From contig NZ_FNIB01000012.1 of assembly GCF_900103805.1 (NCBI RefSeq), forward strand, positions 35,304 to 99,303: DNA of 64,000 nt. Reading direction: 5' to 3'. A program made the position numbers and the translations under genes. Within the stretch, counting starts at the first letter, position 1, and every line of letters begins with the position of its first letter. Positions 13,110 to 21,222 of the stretch are shown one piece after another. The notes under the pieces are model-generated. The model had not been told where the DNA came from. It searched no databases and saw nothing but the letters and a program-made list of their open reading frames with translations. The stretch comes from Cryobacterium flavum. GTDB lineage: Bacteria; Actinomycetota; Actinomycetes; Actinomycetales; Microbacteriaceae.

Positions 13110-13637
13110 CTGAGCTTCATCATCGGTTACGATCCCATCACCCTGCGCGAAAAAGTCGACCTGCTGGCCGCTGGCGAGCGACTCGTCGAACTCGGCAATC
13201 TGCGCAGCCTGGCCGCCCTCAACGAAAAGGTCGCCCTGCTGCGGCTGGTCGGGCGGCTCGATGAGGCCTGGGAGATCGCGAATGAGGCGCTGCGGCAGTC
13301 CCGCTTTACCGGCAACCGGGAGCAGGCGGTGGCCAGTCGCATCCGTCGTGCGCAGGTTTTGCAATTTCAGGGCAAGCTCGATGAGGCCGCGAGCGAGCTG
13401 ACGCACTGCATACTCGACTCCGAGGTGCACGAGTGGACCCGCCTCGCCGCCTATGCCCGGCAGCACCGCGGCAAGGTGTACTTCGACCAGGGCAACCTCG
13501 AGGTCGCGTTGGCTGACTTCACCGCGGCCGTGTTTCTTCGGGAGAAGGACGGCGCCGACGCCGACGAACTCGACAGCTCGCTGCTCGCCGTGGCCGTCGT
13601 TGAATCGCACATTGCGGCCCGCGGGTCCGCGGCCTGA
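13110..13637 (+). CDS. Small TPR-like protein
   Basis: The frame encodes S-F-I-I-G-Y-D-P-I-T-L-R-E-K-V followed by helix-turn-helix pairs of about 34 residues (L-N-E-K-V-A-L-L-R-L-V-G-R-L-D-E-A-W-E-I-A; Q-F-Q-G-K-L-D-E-A; D-Q-G-N-L-E-V-A-L-A-D-F), typical of tetratricopeptide repeats. The first ATG or GTG starts lie too far inside, so I place the start at CTG 13110, which has AGGAA six bases upstream; this gives 175 residues. It is cytosolic, with no signal or membrane segment. A protein-binding scaffold role is expected, but no partner can be named. Confidence 0.65.
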   Translation: MSFIIGYDPITLREKVDLLAAGERLVELGNLRSLAALNEKVALLRLVGRLDEAWEIANEALRQSRFTGNREQAVASRIRRAQVLQFQGKLDEAASELTHCILDSEVHEWTRLAAYARQHRGKVYFDQGNLEVALADFTAAVFLREKDGADADELDSSLLAVAVVESHIAARGSAA

Positions 13638-13664
13638 CCACCTTCCACTTTGGCTGCCGCGCAA

Positions 13665-13748
13665 AACTCCTGCAATTCGCAGCGGGCGCTCGATACAGGT
13701 CCGAAAATACGCGGCGCCCGATGCGCTCAGCCAGAAATTGCAGGAGTT
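13665..13748. repeat. Intergenic inverted-repeat element, family I variant
   Basis: Perfect 13-base arms AACTCCTGCAATT and AATTGCAGGAGTT enclose 58 bases with an inner GGGCGCTC/GGCGCCC region. Size and position (28 bases after a stop) match the elements at 12885 and 18552, and the arms share the A-A-C-T...A-T-T frame with a different core. Confidence 0.7.
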
Positions 13749-13828
13749 GTGCTGCCCGTCGGCCGGAGACAGTGGCCCCCGAGCGAGTTCTACGGCATGC
13801 TGTGTTCACCACGAAGGCGAGGTGAACG

Positions 13829-14992
13829 GTGACTTTTGGGCGAGCGGCGGCCGTCGCATCTGCAACCCTGCTGGTTCTCGTGCTGGCCGCCTGCAGCGCG
13901 GACGCGCCGAGCGCTACTCCGTCGACCTCGACACCAGCCGGGCCCGCACCGACCGCGACGGACGCCGGCCCGCTCGCGCCGGTGCATCCGCTCGGCGAAC
14001 CGGTCGTCATCGCCTCGGAACTCGAGGCGCCCTGGTCGATTCTGCGGCTGCCAGACGGCGCCACGCTGATCAGCGAACGCGACACGACCCGGGTGCGGGA
14101 GCTGCTGACCGACGGCAGCCTGCGTGAGGCGGGAAAAGTGTCGGCCGCGCAGCCGAACGGTGAAGGCGGCCTGCTCGGCCTGGCCTTTCTGGCCGACGAA
14201 GCAGCCCCCGGCGGAGACGGCTGGGTGTACGCCTATTTCTCCACGGCCAACGACAACCGCATCGAGCGGATGCCGCTGGCCGGCTCCCCCGGCAGCCACA
14301 CCCTGGGGGCGCCCACCGTCATTCTGAGCGGTATCCCCCGGGCCGGCAACCACAACGGAGGGCGCATCGCGTTCGGCCCGGACGGCCTGCTCTATGCGAC
14401 CGCTGGCGACGCGGGAGACACCGTCAACGCCCAAAACCTTGATGCCCTCGGTGGCAAGATCCTGCGCATGACCGCGACCGGGCAGGTACCCGACGACAAC
14501 CCGTTCGGCACGCTGGTGTACTCGTTCGGGCATCGGAATCCGCAGGGTTTGGCGTGGGATTCGCACGGACAGCTCTGGGCGAGTGAGTTCGGCCAGAACA
14601 CCTGGGACGAGCTCAACCGCATCGTTCCCGGTGGCAACTACGGCTGGCCGCTGGTCGAAGGCCAGGCCGGCAACTCGGCGTACATCGACCCGGAGCAGCA
14701 GTGGTCGACCGACCAGGCCAGCCCGAGCGGCATCACCATCGTGAACGACACCATCTTCATGGCGAGCCTGCGCGGAGAACGGCTGTGGAGCATCCCGATC
14801 ACGACGGACTCCTCCACAGCCACCCCCACCGAGTGGTTTGCGCACAGTTTCGGTCGATTGCGCGACGTGGTGCCCGGGCCTGCTGGCACACTGTGGTTTG
14901 TGAGTAATAACACGGATGGCCGGGGCTCGCCGGCGGCCGGTGACGACCGGCTCTACCAAGTCGAGTTGCGCCAAGTTCAGGTTGGTCCTTAA
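13829..14992 (+). CDS. PQQ-type glucose/sorbosone dehydrogenase family lipoprotein
   Basis: The protein has 387 residues from GTG 13829 (GAGG upstream). It has a lipoprotein signal peptide ending L-V-L-A-A-C and a Ser/Thr/Pro-rich linker to about residue 45, then a six-bladed beta-propeller of the GSDH family. Marks are A-P-W-S-I-L-R-L-P-D-G, G-E-G-G-L-L-G-L-A-F, N-H-N-G-G-R-I-A-F (putative catalytic His), G-H-R-N-P-Q-G-L-A-W-D and N-Y-G-W-P. It would oxidise sugars or related polyols outside the membrane if PQQ or a similar cofactor is available; no PQQ synthesis genes are visible here. Its stop overlaps the start of the SprT gene by one base. Confidence 0.85.
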   Translation: MTFGRAAAVASATLLVLVLAACSADAPSATPSTSTPAGPAPTATDAGPLAPVHPLGEPVVIASELEAPWSILRLPDGATLISERDTTRVRELLTDGSLREAGKVSAAQPNGEGGLLGLAFLADEAAPGGDGWVYAYFSTANDNRIERMPLAGSPGSHTLGAPTVILSGIPRAGNHNGGRIAFGPDGLLYATAGDAGDTVNAQNLDALGGKILRMTATGQVPDDNPFGTLVYSFGHRNPQGLAWDSHGQLWASEFGQNTWDELNRIVPGGNYGWPLVEGQAGNSAYIDPEQQWSTDQASPSGITIVNDTIFMASLRGERLWSIPITTDSSTATPTEWFAHSFGRLRDVVPGPAGTLWFVSNNTDGRGSPAAGDDRLYQVELRQVQVGP

Positions 14993-15486
14993 TGGCCGAC
15001 CTCGCTCAGGTGCGCCGCTGGGCTGACGCACTCATCGTGTTGCACCTCGACCCCAGCTGGACTTTCGGCTTCGACAACGCGAAGAAGCGGGCGGGCCTCT
15101 GCAATTTCAGCAAGAAGCACATCACCGTGTCGCGCTACCTCGCCTCGCGCTACGTCGACGACGACGTCTACCAAATTCTGCTGCACGAGCTCGCGCATGC
15201 CCTGGCCGGCCCGCGCGCCGGACACGGCCCGCGGTGGAAGAAGATGGCACACGACCTCGGCTACGACGGCAAGCGCACCCACGACGGTGAGATCGCCAAT
15301 GAGCTCGCGCCGTGGGTGGGCACCTGCCCCGCCGGGCACACCCACTTTCGGTACCGGCAGCCCACCCGGCCCCTGGCCTGCGGGCTCTGCGCCCGCCGGT
15401 TCGACCAAGCGCACGCCATCACCTGGCTCAGGCGGGAGATCACACCGGCGATCCGGCGCCGGGCCGCGGCATCCGCTGGGCCCTAG
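14992..15486 (+). CDS. SprT-like zinc metalloprotease-fold protein
   Basis: The protein has 164 residues and starts at the TAATG overlap with the preceding dehydrogenase. It contains the metalloprotease helix H-E-L-A-H-A-L with a further G-H-G and a C-terminal zinc ribbon (C-P-A-G-H, then C-G-L-C-A-R-R-F). SprT/Spartan-domain proteins act on DNA-protein crosslinks in eukaryotes; the bacterial role is less defined. The pairing with a secreted dehydrogenase looks positional rather than functional. Confidence 0.85.
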   Translation: MADLAQVRRWADALIVLHLDPSWTFGFDNAKKRAGLCNFSKKHITVSRYLASRYVDDDVYQILLHELAHALAGPRAGHGPRWKKMAHDLGYDGKRTHDGEIANELAPWVGTCPAGHTHFRYRQPTRPLACGLCARRFDQAHAITWLRREITPAIRRRAAASAGP

Positions 15487-15503
15487 TGCGTCACCGGCCG
15501 GGT

Positions 15504-16763
15504 TCAGTGCGTGTCGTAGCGGGCGAGGGCGTCGGCATCCGTTGCGAGGGTCATCGCCCGGCGCGCGGTGTCGAGCGCGGTCACCGGGTCACTTTCGGCC
15601 ACGGCGAGCGCCAGCTGCCGCTCGGCCTCGGCCAGGCGCGTGCGGGCTGCAGCTTGCACCCGTCCGCGGTGCGCGGCCACGAAGTCGCGAGTGACGGTGA
15701 TCTGGCTGCGCGCGGTGAGCAGCGCCCCGGCCAGGGCGGTGCGCGCGTTGTCGAGGCGCAGCTGGCGGTTGCGCGCCTCCGAGCGGATGCTGTCCAGCCC
15801 GTTCATCGCGGCCTCGAGGGTCACCAGATCCGCGGCCGGGTCGCTCGGCCGCCCGGGCTCGCGGAGAGACGCCTGCACGGAGGCGGCGTCGGCGATGACC
15901 TGGTTAAGCGACGCGCTCGTGTCGGACTCTTCGTGGCCATCGCGCAGGGCACGGGCTTCGGCGAGTTCCGTACCGGCAGCATCCAGCGCCTTCTGCAGGT
16001 TTGCGAAGCCGCGGTGGAGCTGGTCTTCGCCGGTTTCGATCGCGTCGAGCAGCTGCGTCGCCTGGAACAGGGCGTGCTCGGCTGCCTGCAGCTGCTCGCC
16101 GACCGGCTCAGTAGCTGCCAGGCGCGCCGCCGCCGCATCGGCGCTCGCCCGCGCAGCGTCTAGAGCCGTGCGGGCCCGGTCGACGTTGCCGCTGATCGGC
16201 GCGAGCGCGGCGGCCGAATAGCTGAGGCCGAGCCTCGTGAGGGTGCTCGCTCCGCCCGCAACGCGGTCGGACACCCGGCCCTGTCGACGGCGCAGTTCGT
16301 CGATCTGCTGCGGCGCATTGCGCTCCACACCACGTTTGGCCGTGAAATCGCGGGCCTGGTTGGTCAGCCGACCGGTCGCTTCGTCGGCGAGCTGCACGAT
16401 CTGGTGGTTCCAGCGGTTGCGCTCGAGAGCGCTGTCCGGCACCGCGTCATCGAGTTTCTGCTGCAGCGCGAAGGCATCGCTGAGCTGTCGCCTCGAGGTC
16501 GCGAGCGCGGTGGCGAACTCCCGCGTTGCCGATTCCCCGAACTGCGCGATCGCGAAGCTGAGTTCGTCGGTGGCGTCCTGCACCACGTCGTCGGCGCGCA
16601 CCAGGCTGCTCGACGCGTTGCGTTCCAGCTCGGTGGCCACTGCTCTCACCTGCCAGAGCCTGGCCCGGGTGCGCCGCCGCGAGGCGCCCACCAGCGCCCA
16701 GACTCCGGCCACAACGAGGCCGATAACGATGACCGAGGGTACCCACCAGAGATCGCCATTCAT
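15504..16763 (-). CDS. Membrane-anchored coiled-coil protein
   Basis: The protein has 419 residues: one N-terminal transmembrane helix (V-P-S-V-I-V-I-G-L-V-V-A-G-V-W-A-L-V-G, residues 8-26), a basic R-R-R-T-R-A-R stop-transfer segment, and about 380 residues of Ala/Glu/Arg/Leu-rich heptads predicted as long coiled coil. No catalytic motif is visible. It resembles the C-terminal coiled regions of actinobacterial TPM-domain proteins but has no TPM domain. Its role is unknown; a cytoplasmic scaffold tethered to the membrane is the most that can be said. It ends convergent with SprT. Confidence 0.75.
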   Translation of the reverse strand: MNGDLWWVPSVIVIGLVVAGVWALVGASRRRTRARLWQVRAVATELERNASSSLVRADDVVQDATDELSFAIAQFGESATREFATALATSRRQLSDAFALQQKLDDAVPDSALERNRWNHQIVQLADEATGRLTNQARDFTAKRGVERNAPQQIDELRRRQGRVSDRVAGGASTLTRLGLSYSAAALAPISGNVDRARTALDAARASADAAAARLAATEPVGEQLQAAEHALFQATQLLDAIETGEDQLHRGFANLQKALDAAGTELAEARALRDGHEESDTSASLNQVIADAASVQASLREPGRPSDPAADLVTLEAAMNGLDSIRSEARNRQLRLDNARTALAGALLTARSQITVTRDFVAAHRGRVQAAARTRLAEAERQLALAVAESDPVTALDTARRAMTLATDADALARYDTH

Positions 16764-16800
16764 GGGCTTGAGTCTAATAAGGGATTACTGACCAAACGCC

Positions 16801-17241
16801 CTACCGGTCGTCGGCGGAGGGCCGGCGCATCTGCTGCCGAATCATCTCGAAGTCGTGCCGCGAGATCTCCAGCACGCCGGCTCGCAGCTGAAAACCCCAG
16901 CTGAGGTTGTCGCGGGTCAGTTGCAACACGGGCAACAGCGGGCGGATGCTGGTGGGCCAGGCATCCAGGTCGTAGTCCGCCCGGCGTCGCCACGGACGAA
17001 ATTCGTTACCCGGGTCGCCGACCTGGTACGCGTAGGCATCCGCTATGCGACCGATCGCGGTGAATTCCTTGAGCGGTTCGCCCTCGATCGCGGTCTTCGG
17101 CGAGTAGTAGACGATACCGTCAGCCTCGCCCATCTGCGCGATCATGTCGCCGGCACCACGGTTGGCGCGGGCAATTCCCAAATCAACACCGCGCAGCACA
17201 TGCTCGCGATGCACAACGCCCAGCCAGAACCGAATTGCCAC
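16801..17241 (-). CDS. EVE-domain protein
   Basis: The 146-residue protein has the PUA-like EVE fold: W-L-G-V-V-H-R-E-H-V near the start, I-V-Y-Y-S-P-K-T, F-T-A-I-G-R-I-A-D-A-Y, F-R-P-W-R-R-R and a C-terminal L-E-I-S-R-H-D-F. EVE domains bind modified nucleic-acid bases, and in some prokaryotes they appear in restriction or defence contexts. No nuclease is fused or adjacent here, so a defence role is not supported. Confidence 0.8.
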   Translation of the reverse strand: MAIRFWLGVVHREHVLRGVDLGIARANRGAGDMIAQMGEADGIVYYSPKTAIEGEPLKEFTAIGRIADAYAYQVGDPGNEFRPWRRRADYDLDAWPTSIRPLLPVLQLTRDNLSWGFQLRAGVLEISRHDFEMIRQQMRRPSADDR

Positions 17242-17285
17242 CTGTCTAGTTGTACTGCATGCCGTCGTCAGACCAAACTAGAACC

Positions 17286-17846
17286 ATGCGCGTACTGCTG
17301 AAAGAGATCCTCGACTGCACACCGGATGCCGCCTGGCACGCCATTCACAGCCCCGCCGTGTTTCGGGAGGTGAGCAGCCCGTTCATGGCGGTCGAGTCCC
17401 TCGAAGCCGACGGTTTTCCCACCCGCTGGGAGCCCGGCGAACACCCCGCCGTGTTCACCGCGCTCGGCCTCGTACCGATGGGCACCCAGGTCATTCGACT
17501 CGCTGACTCCACGCACCGACCCGACGGAGTGCGCATTCTGCGCGACACCGGCCGCGGGGTATCCGGTGCGCTCAGCGCGGTCACGCTGTGGGACCACCGC
17601 ATGGCCATCGCGCCCGACCCGGCCGGCACCGGAAAAACGCTCTACCGCGACCAGCTCATCTTTCGCGGGCGGCCTGCCACGCTCGCGCTCTGGCCCACCT
17701 TCTGGGCGTTCTGGCAGTGGCGCCTGCTGCGGCTCAAGCGCCTCGCCCCCACCTGGCAGCACGACCTCGGCATCGACGACCCGAACTTCGTGCCGCCGGC
17801 GCAGTCAGCGGACTCCACCGGCACCGCCGAAACCGCCCGCGACTAG
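17286..17846 (+). CDS. SRPBCC-like ligand-binding fold protein
   Basis: The protein has 186 residues from ATG 17286 (an earlier in-frame ATG at 17250 falls in the divergent intergenic space). The opening L-L-K-E-I-L-D-C-T-P-D-A-A-W-H-A-I-H-S-P-A-V-F-R-E-V and the central strands W-D-H-R-M-A-I-A, L-Y-R-D-Q-L-I-F-R are typical of the START/SRPBCC fold. The C-terminal W-P-T-F-W-A-F-W-Q-W-R-L-L-R-L-K is an amphipathic, Trp-rich helix. The ligand is unknown. It runs divergently from the EVE gene and is followed 46 bases later by a DUF1684 gene. Confidence 0.65.
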   Translation: MRVLLKEILDCTPDAAWHAIHSPAVFREVSSPFMAVESLEADGFPTRWEPGEHPAVFTALGLVPMGTQVIRLADSTHRPDGVRILRDTGRGVSGALSAVTLWDHRMAIAPDPAGTGKTLYRDQLIFRGRPATLALWPTFWAFWQWRLLRLKRLAPTWQHDLGIDDPNFVPPAQSADSTGTAETARD

Positions 17847-17892
17847 CGGATGCCTGCTGTGCGCCGCGCCCGGCGGCGGTAGCGTAGCCCGT

Positions 17893-18531
17893 ATGAGTTC
17901 TTCCCTCGGAGCCTTGCAGATCGCCGACTGGCGCCGTCGCGTGACCGGACTGTATGCCGGGGTGCGGCAACTGAGCGCGAGCAGCCCGAAGAGCGGGCAC
18001 GATCTGTGGCGTTCCGGGCGCGACGAACTGTTCGCCGGGCATCCGTCGTCGCCGCTACTGCCGGATGACCGCTCGGCATTCACCGGGCTTCCGATTGCCG
18101 CCTACGACCCGGACTGGCGGTTCGAGGTCGAGGTTCACCGCGCCGAGCAGCCGTATCGCATGCAGGTGGAGACCGGAACCGACGGCACCGTGCCGTTCGA
18201 TCTGGTCGGAACCGTGCGGCTGCCGTACCTCGGCTCGCTCGACGTGTGGCGGCTCGCCAGCTACGGCGGCGGACTTTTCCTGCCGCTGAAAGACGCCCTG
18301 GCCGGCAAAAACGACGGAACCTACGGCGGCGGGCGCTACCTGCTCGACACCATGAAGGGCGCTGATCTCGGCCCGGGTGTTGGCGACGACACCCTCATTC
18401 TCGATTTCAACTTCGCCTACAATCCCTCCTGCGCGTACGACCCGATGTGGGCCTGCCCGTTGCCGCAGGTCGGCAACATCATCGACACCCCGGTGCCCGT
18501 CGGCGAGCTCTACCACGGCGACCACTCCTAG
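17893..18531 (+). CDS. DUF1684 protein
   Basis: The protein has 212 residues from ATG 17893. The family signature is near the C-terminus: L-D-F-N-F-A-Y-N-P-S-C-A-Y-D-P, then W-A-C-P-L-P-Q-V-G-N and V-G-E-L-Y. A G-x-Y-G-G-G-R-Y-L motif in the middle is also usual. The function of DUF1684 is not established. It probably forms an operon with the preceding SRPBCC-like gene. Confidence 0.85.
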   Translation: MSSSLGALQIADWRRRVTGLYAGVRQLSASSPKSGHDLWRSGRDELFAGHPSSPLLPDDRSAFTGLPIAAYDPDWRFEVEVHRAEQPYRMQVETGTDGTVPFDLVGTVRLPYLGSLDVWRLASYGGGLFLPLKDALAGKNDGTYGGGRYLLDTMKGADLGPGVGDDTLILDFNFAYNPSCAYDPMWACPLPQVGNIIDTPVPVGELYHGDHS

Positions 18532-18551
18532 CTATCCGGGTGCCCGCTCAT

Positions 18552-18625
18552 AACTGCGGAGAATTCACCGATTCGCGCGCCTCCGGGTGCGATATTGTCC
18601 GAATTTTCCGAAAAGCTCCGCAGTT
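18552..18625. repeat. Intergenic inverted-repeat element, family I copy 2
   Basis: Ten-base arms AACTGCGGAG and CTCCGCAGTT are identical to those of the element at 12885. The 54-base interior is largely different. It starts 20 bases after the DUF1684 stop and overlaps the tail of a possible minus-strand small ORF. Confidence 0.75.
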
Positions 18626-18837
18626 CGGTCCAGCACCCCGGATACGAGGGTAAAAACGGGTGGGCACGGAGCCGATTTGACAGCATCCGCTAGAGTGGGA
18701 GTACTTGCGAGTGCGTAGTTGTGCTCGCTGCGTCGTAGAACGCCCTCTTCTCTATCCGGCGGCCCACCAAGCTGACCTGATTTTTCGAATGAAACATTCT
18801 TACGGCGAACGGATGTGCCCTTCGGCACCTTCGCCAT
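18565..18837 (-). CDS. Possible small ORF antisense to the helicase leader
   Basis: An ATG at 18837 has a perfect AGGAGG six bases upstream, among the best ribosome sites in the window. It opens a 90-codon frame beginning M-A-K-V-P-K-G-T-S-V-R-R-K-N-V, very basic at the N-terminus. The C-terminal half runs across the repeat element at 18552, which argues against a conserved protein. I do not recognise it. If real, it is divergent from the helicase with only 76 bases between the starts. Confidence 0.3.
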   Translation of the reverse strand: MAKVPKGTSVRRKNVSFEKSGQLGGPPDREEGVLRRSEHNYALASTPTLADAVKSAPCPPVFTLVSGVLDRTAELFGKFGQYRTRRRANR

Positions 18838-18913
18838 GTGAATCCTCCTGGTTCGATTATCGCTGCGCGGTAAACAAACGGGCGAGGAGACTGATGCCCC
18901 GAAAGGCACCACT

Positions 18914-20524
18914 TTGTCTACAGCTTTATCTACAACTTTCAGTACGCTCGGCGTGCCGGCTCCCCTGGTCAAGGTTCTCTCTTCACAGGGAATCGACACC
19001 GCTTTCCCCATTCAGGTCGACACCCTTCCTGACACTTTGAACGGCCGCGACGTACTCGGCCGCGGCAAGACCGGCTCGGGCAAGACCCTGGCCTTCTCTA
19101 TCCCGATGGTCTCTCGCCTCGGTGGCAACCTCGCCGGCGGCAAGCGTCGCCCCGGTCGCCCGCTCGGCCTGATTCTCGCGCCGACTCGCGAGCTCGCCAC
19201 GCAGATCACCAACGCCATCACCCCGCTCGCCGAGGCCTACGGCCTCAACACCACCACCATCTTCGGCGGCGTCTCGCAGGGCCGTCAGGTCACCGCGCTC
19301 AAGGCCGGCGTCGACATCGTCGTCGCCTGCCCCGGCCGCCTCGAAGACCTCATGAAGCAGGGTTTCGTGAACCTCGATTCCGTCGAGATCACCGTGCTCG
19401 ACGAGGCCGACCACATGGCCGACCTCGGCTTTCTTCCGGTCGTCACCCGCATCCTCGACAAGACCCCCGGCAACGGCCAGCGCATGCTGTTCTCCGCCAC
19501 GTTGGACAACGGCGTGGACAAGATCGTCAAGCGCTTTCTGCACGACCCGGTGATGCACTCGGTCGACGAGGCCAACAGCCACGTCTCGGCCATGACCCAC
19601 CACGTGTTCGAGGTCTCCGGCGTTGACGCGAAGAAGGAGCTCGTGCAGAAGCTCGCGAGCGGCTCCGGCCGTCGCATCCTCTTCATGCGCACCAAGCACC
19701 AGGCCAAGAAGCTCGCCAAGAGCCTCACCGACGCTGGCATCCCCTCCGTCGACCTGCACGGAAACCTCTCGCAGGTTGCTCGTGACCGTAACCTCGCCGC
19801 CTTCAGTGCCGGCACGGTCAAGGTTCTCGTCGCCACGGATGTCGCCGCTCGCGGCGTGCACGTCGACGACATCGAACTCGTGATTCACGTTGACCCGCCG
19901 GCCGAGCACAAGGCGTACCTGCACCGTTCGGGCCGTACCGCCCGGGCCGGCAGCACCGGTGACGTCGTCACCGTCGTACTGCCGGAGCAAAAGCGCGACA
20001 CTGACGCGCTTCTGCGCAAGGCCGCCATCAAGGTGACCCCGCAGCGCGTCGATGCCGCCTCCCCCGCCGTCGACGCCCTCGTCGGCGATGTCGCCGCCTA
20101 CGTCAAGCCGGCGCCCCGAGTCGAAGCGCCGCAGCAACAGCGCCAGTCGCAGGGTGGCCGTTCACAGGGCGGTCGCTCGCAGGGTGGCCGTTCACAGGGC
20201 GGTCGCTCAGAAGGCGGTCGCTCGCAGGGTGGCCGTTCAGAAGGCGGTCGCGATGCCGGCGCCAGCCGCTCCGGCGGAGGCCGCGACGGCGCTCGCACTG
20301 ACCGCAACGACGGCGGCCGCAGCCGCGACTCGGCTCCCGCCGGTGGAGCTCGTCGTGAGCGCACCGGTCGTCCGGCCGGCGCTGCCACCAGCGCGCCCCG
20401 CTCCGGTTCGGCCGCCGGCCGCTCCGGCGGAGCCCGCGTCGGCAGCCTCCAGGTCGGCGGACTCGTTCGCGGACCCGGCTCGGGTGGAGCCGGCCGTTCT
20501 GCTCCCCGCCGCTCGCAGGGCTAA
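18914..20524 (+). CDS. DEAD-box ATP-dependent RNA helicase
   Basis: The protein has 536 residues from TTG 18914 (GAAAGG nine bases upstream). All motifs are present in order: Q-motif (F-S-T-L-G-V...F-P-I-Q), Walker A G-K-T-G-S-G-K-T, P-T-R-E-L-A, D-E-A-D, S-A-T, A-T-D-V-A-A-R-G and H-R-S-G-R-T-A-R-A-G. The C-terminal 130 residues are disordered and basic, with seven Gln/Glu-Gly-Gly-Arg-Ser/Asp repeats followed by Gly/Arg/Ser-rich sequence, an RGG-like RNA-binding tail. Such enzymes serve in ribosome assembly, RNA decay and cold adaptation. An out-of-frame ATG at 18894 behind GAGGAG overlaps the start and could lower or regulate initiation. Confidence 0.95.
   Translation: MSTALSTTFSTLGVPAPLVKVLSSQGIDTAFPIQVDTLPDTLNGRDVLGRGKTGSGKTLAFSIPMVSRLGGNLAGGKRRPGRPLGLILAPTRELATQITNAITPLAEAYGLNTTTIFGGVSQGRQVTALKAGVDIVVACPGRLEDLMKQGFVNLDSVEITVLDEADHMADLGFLPVVTRILDKTPGNGQRMLFSATLDNGVDKIVKRFLHDPVMHSVDEANSHVSAMTHHVFEVSGVDAKKELVQKLASGSGRRILFMRTKHQAKKLAKSLTDAGIPSVDLHGNLSQVARDRNLAAFSAGTVKVLVATDVAARGVHVDDIELVIHVDPPAEHKAYLHRSGRTARAGSTGDVVTVVLPEQKRDTDALLRKAAIKVTPQRVDAASPAVDALVGDVAAYVKPAPRVEAPQQQRQSQGGRSQGGRSQGGRSQGGRSEGGRSQGGRSEGGRDAGASRSGGGRDGARTDRNDGGRSRDSAPAGGARRERTGRPAGAATSAPRSGSAAGRSGGARVGSLQVGGLVRGPGSGGAGRSAPRRSQG
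20150..20254 (+). repeat. 15-bp tandem repeat encoding QGGRS-type units
   Basis: Seven consecutive 15-base units alternate two codon versions (a GGTGGCCGTTCA type and a GGCGGTCGCTC type), giving a higher-order 30-base period. They encode the Arg/Gly-rich tail of the helicase. Copy number is likely to vary between strains by slippage without breaking the frame. Confidence 0.85.
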
Positions 20525-20546
20525 ACCGCCGCAGCATCCGCCTACT

Positions 20547-20582
20547 AAAACGGGTCGGTCTCCTCGGAGGCCGGCCCGTTTT
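20547..20582 (+). terminator. Terminator of the helicase gene
   Basis: The arms AAAACGGG(T)CGG(T)CTCC and GGAG(G)CCG(G)CCCGTTTT form a long stem ending in four T bases, 22 bases after the stop. Confidence 0.85.
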
Positions 20583-20630
20583 GCGTGCCCCGCGTCACGG
20601 GGCACCCGCAAACACGGTTAGTGTCGAATC

Positions 20631-21122
20631 ATGAACACCACAGTTGTCGTTCGACCCGTTGAAGAAGCGGATGCCGAAAGCCTGGGCCGCGTACACGCCG
20701 CCTGCTGGCATGAAACGTACGATCACCTGCTCAGCCAGGCCGCCCTATCACAGCTGCGGCCCCAGCGCCTCGCGGCCCTCTGGCGCCGTTTCACAACTCA
20801 GGGCGCGGAATACCGTCAAAAAGTCGTCCTTGTCGATGGCGAGATCGTCGGATTCGCCGGCAGCGGACCGACGCGCGACGGTGACCGTCCCACCCCGCAC
20901 GAGTTATTTTTCATGTACCTGCTGGAGGCGAACCACGGCTCGGGTGTCGGCCAGCAACTGTTCGATTCCGTGGTCGACCCCGGTGCCTCGTCGCTGTGGG
21001 TCGCCGCCGACAACCCCCGGGCGCACGCCTTCTACGCCCGCAACGGCTACGTCGCGGACGGCCTCGAGCGTAATGAGGAGGTGCTCGGCGAAAAGCTGCA
21101 CGAGGTGCGTCTGGTTCGCTAG
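20631..21122 (+). CDS. GNAT-family N-acetyltransferase
   Basis: The 163-residue single-domain GNAT protein has V-R-P-V-E-E-A-D-A at the start, the beta-bulge L-F-F-M-Y-L-L, the acetyl-CoA loop H-G-S-G-V-G-Q-Q-L, and the final N-P-R-A-H-A-F-Y-A-R-N-G-Y motif. The substrate cannot be predicted. It is a single-gene unit between two terminators. Confidence 0.9.
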   Translation: MNTTVVVRPVEEADAESLGRVHAACWHETYDHLLSQAALSQLRPQRLAALWRRFTTQGAEYRQKVVLVDGEIVGFAGSGPTRDGDRPTPHELFFMYLLEANHGSGVGQQLFDSVVDPGASSLWVAADNPRAHAFYARNGYVADGLERNEEVLGEKLHEVRLVR

Positions 21123-21167
21123 GTCCCGCTCACAAGTGCAAAGTTCGCCGTACAGCGCTCGAATGCA

Positions 21168-21197
21168 GCCCAAAAGCCCCCAACGGGGGTTTTGGGC
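21168..21197. terminator. Hairpin terminator after the acetyltransferase gene
   Basis: The arms GCCCAAAA-G-CCCCC and GGGGG-TTTTGGGC pair with a single bulged G and a three-base loop. They lie 45 bases after the stop and 25 bases before the next start. Confidence 0.8.
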
Positions 21198-21222
21198 ATA
21201 TTCAAAGCAATAGGGTGAGCGG

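Noticed and set aside
16801..17241. EVE protein as part of a modification-dependent defence system
   Set aside because: No restriction nuclease, methyltransferase or other defence gene is adjacent.
20150..20254. CRISPR-like repeat array
   Set aside because: The repeats are contiguous 15-mers without spacers and encode the helicase tail.
20098..20388. Arg/Pro-rich minus-strand frame over the helicase tail
   Set aside because: Produced by the QGGRS tandem repeat read backwards.
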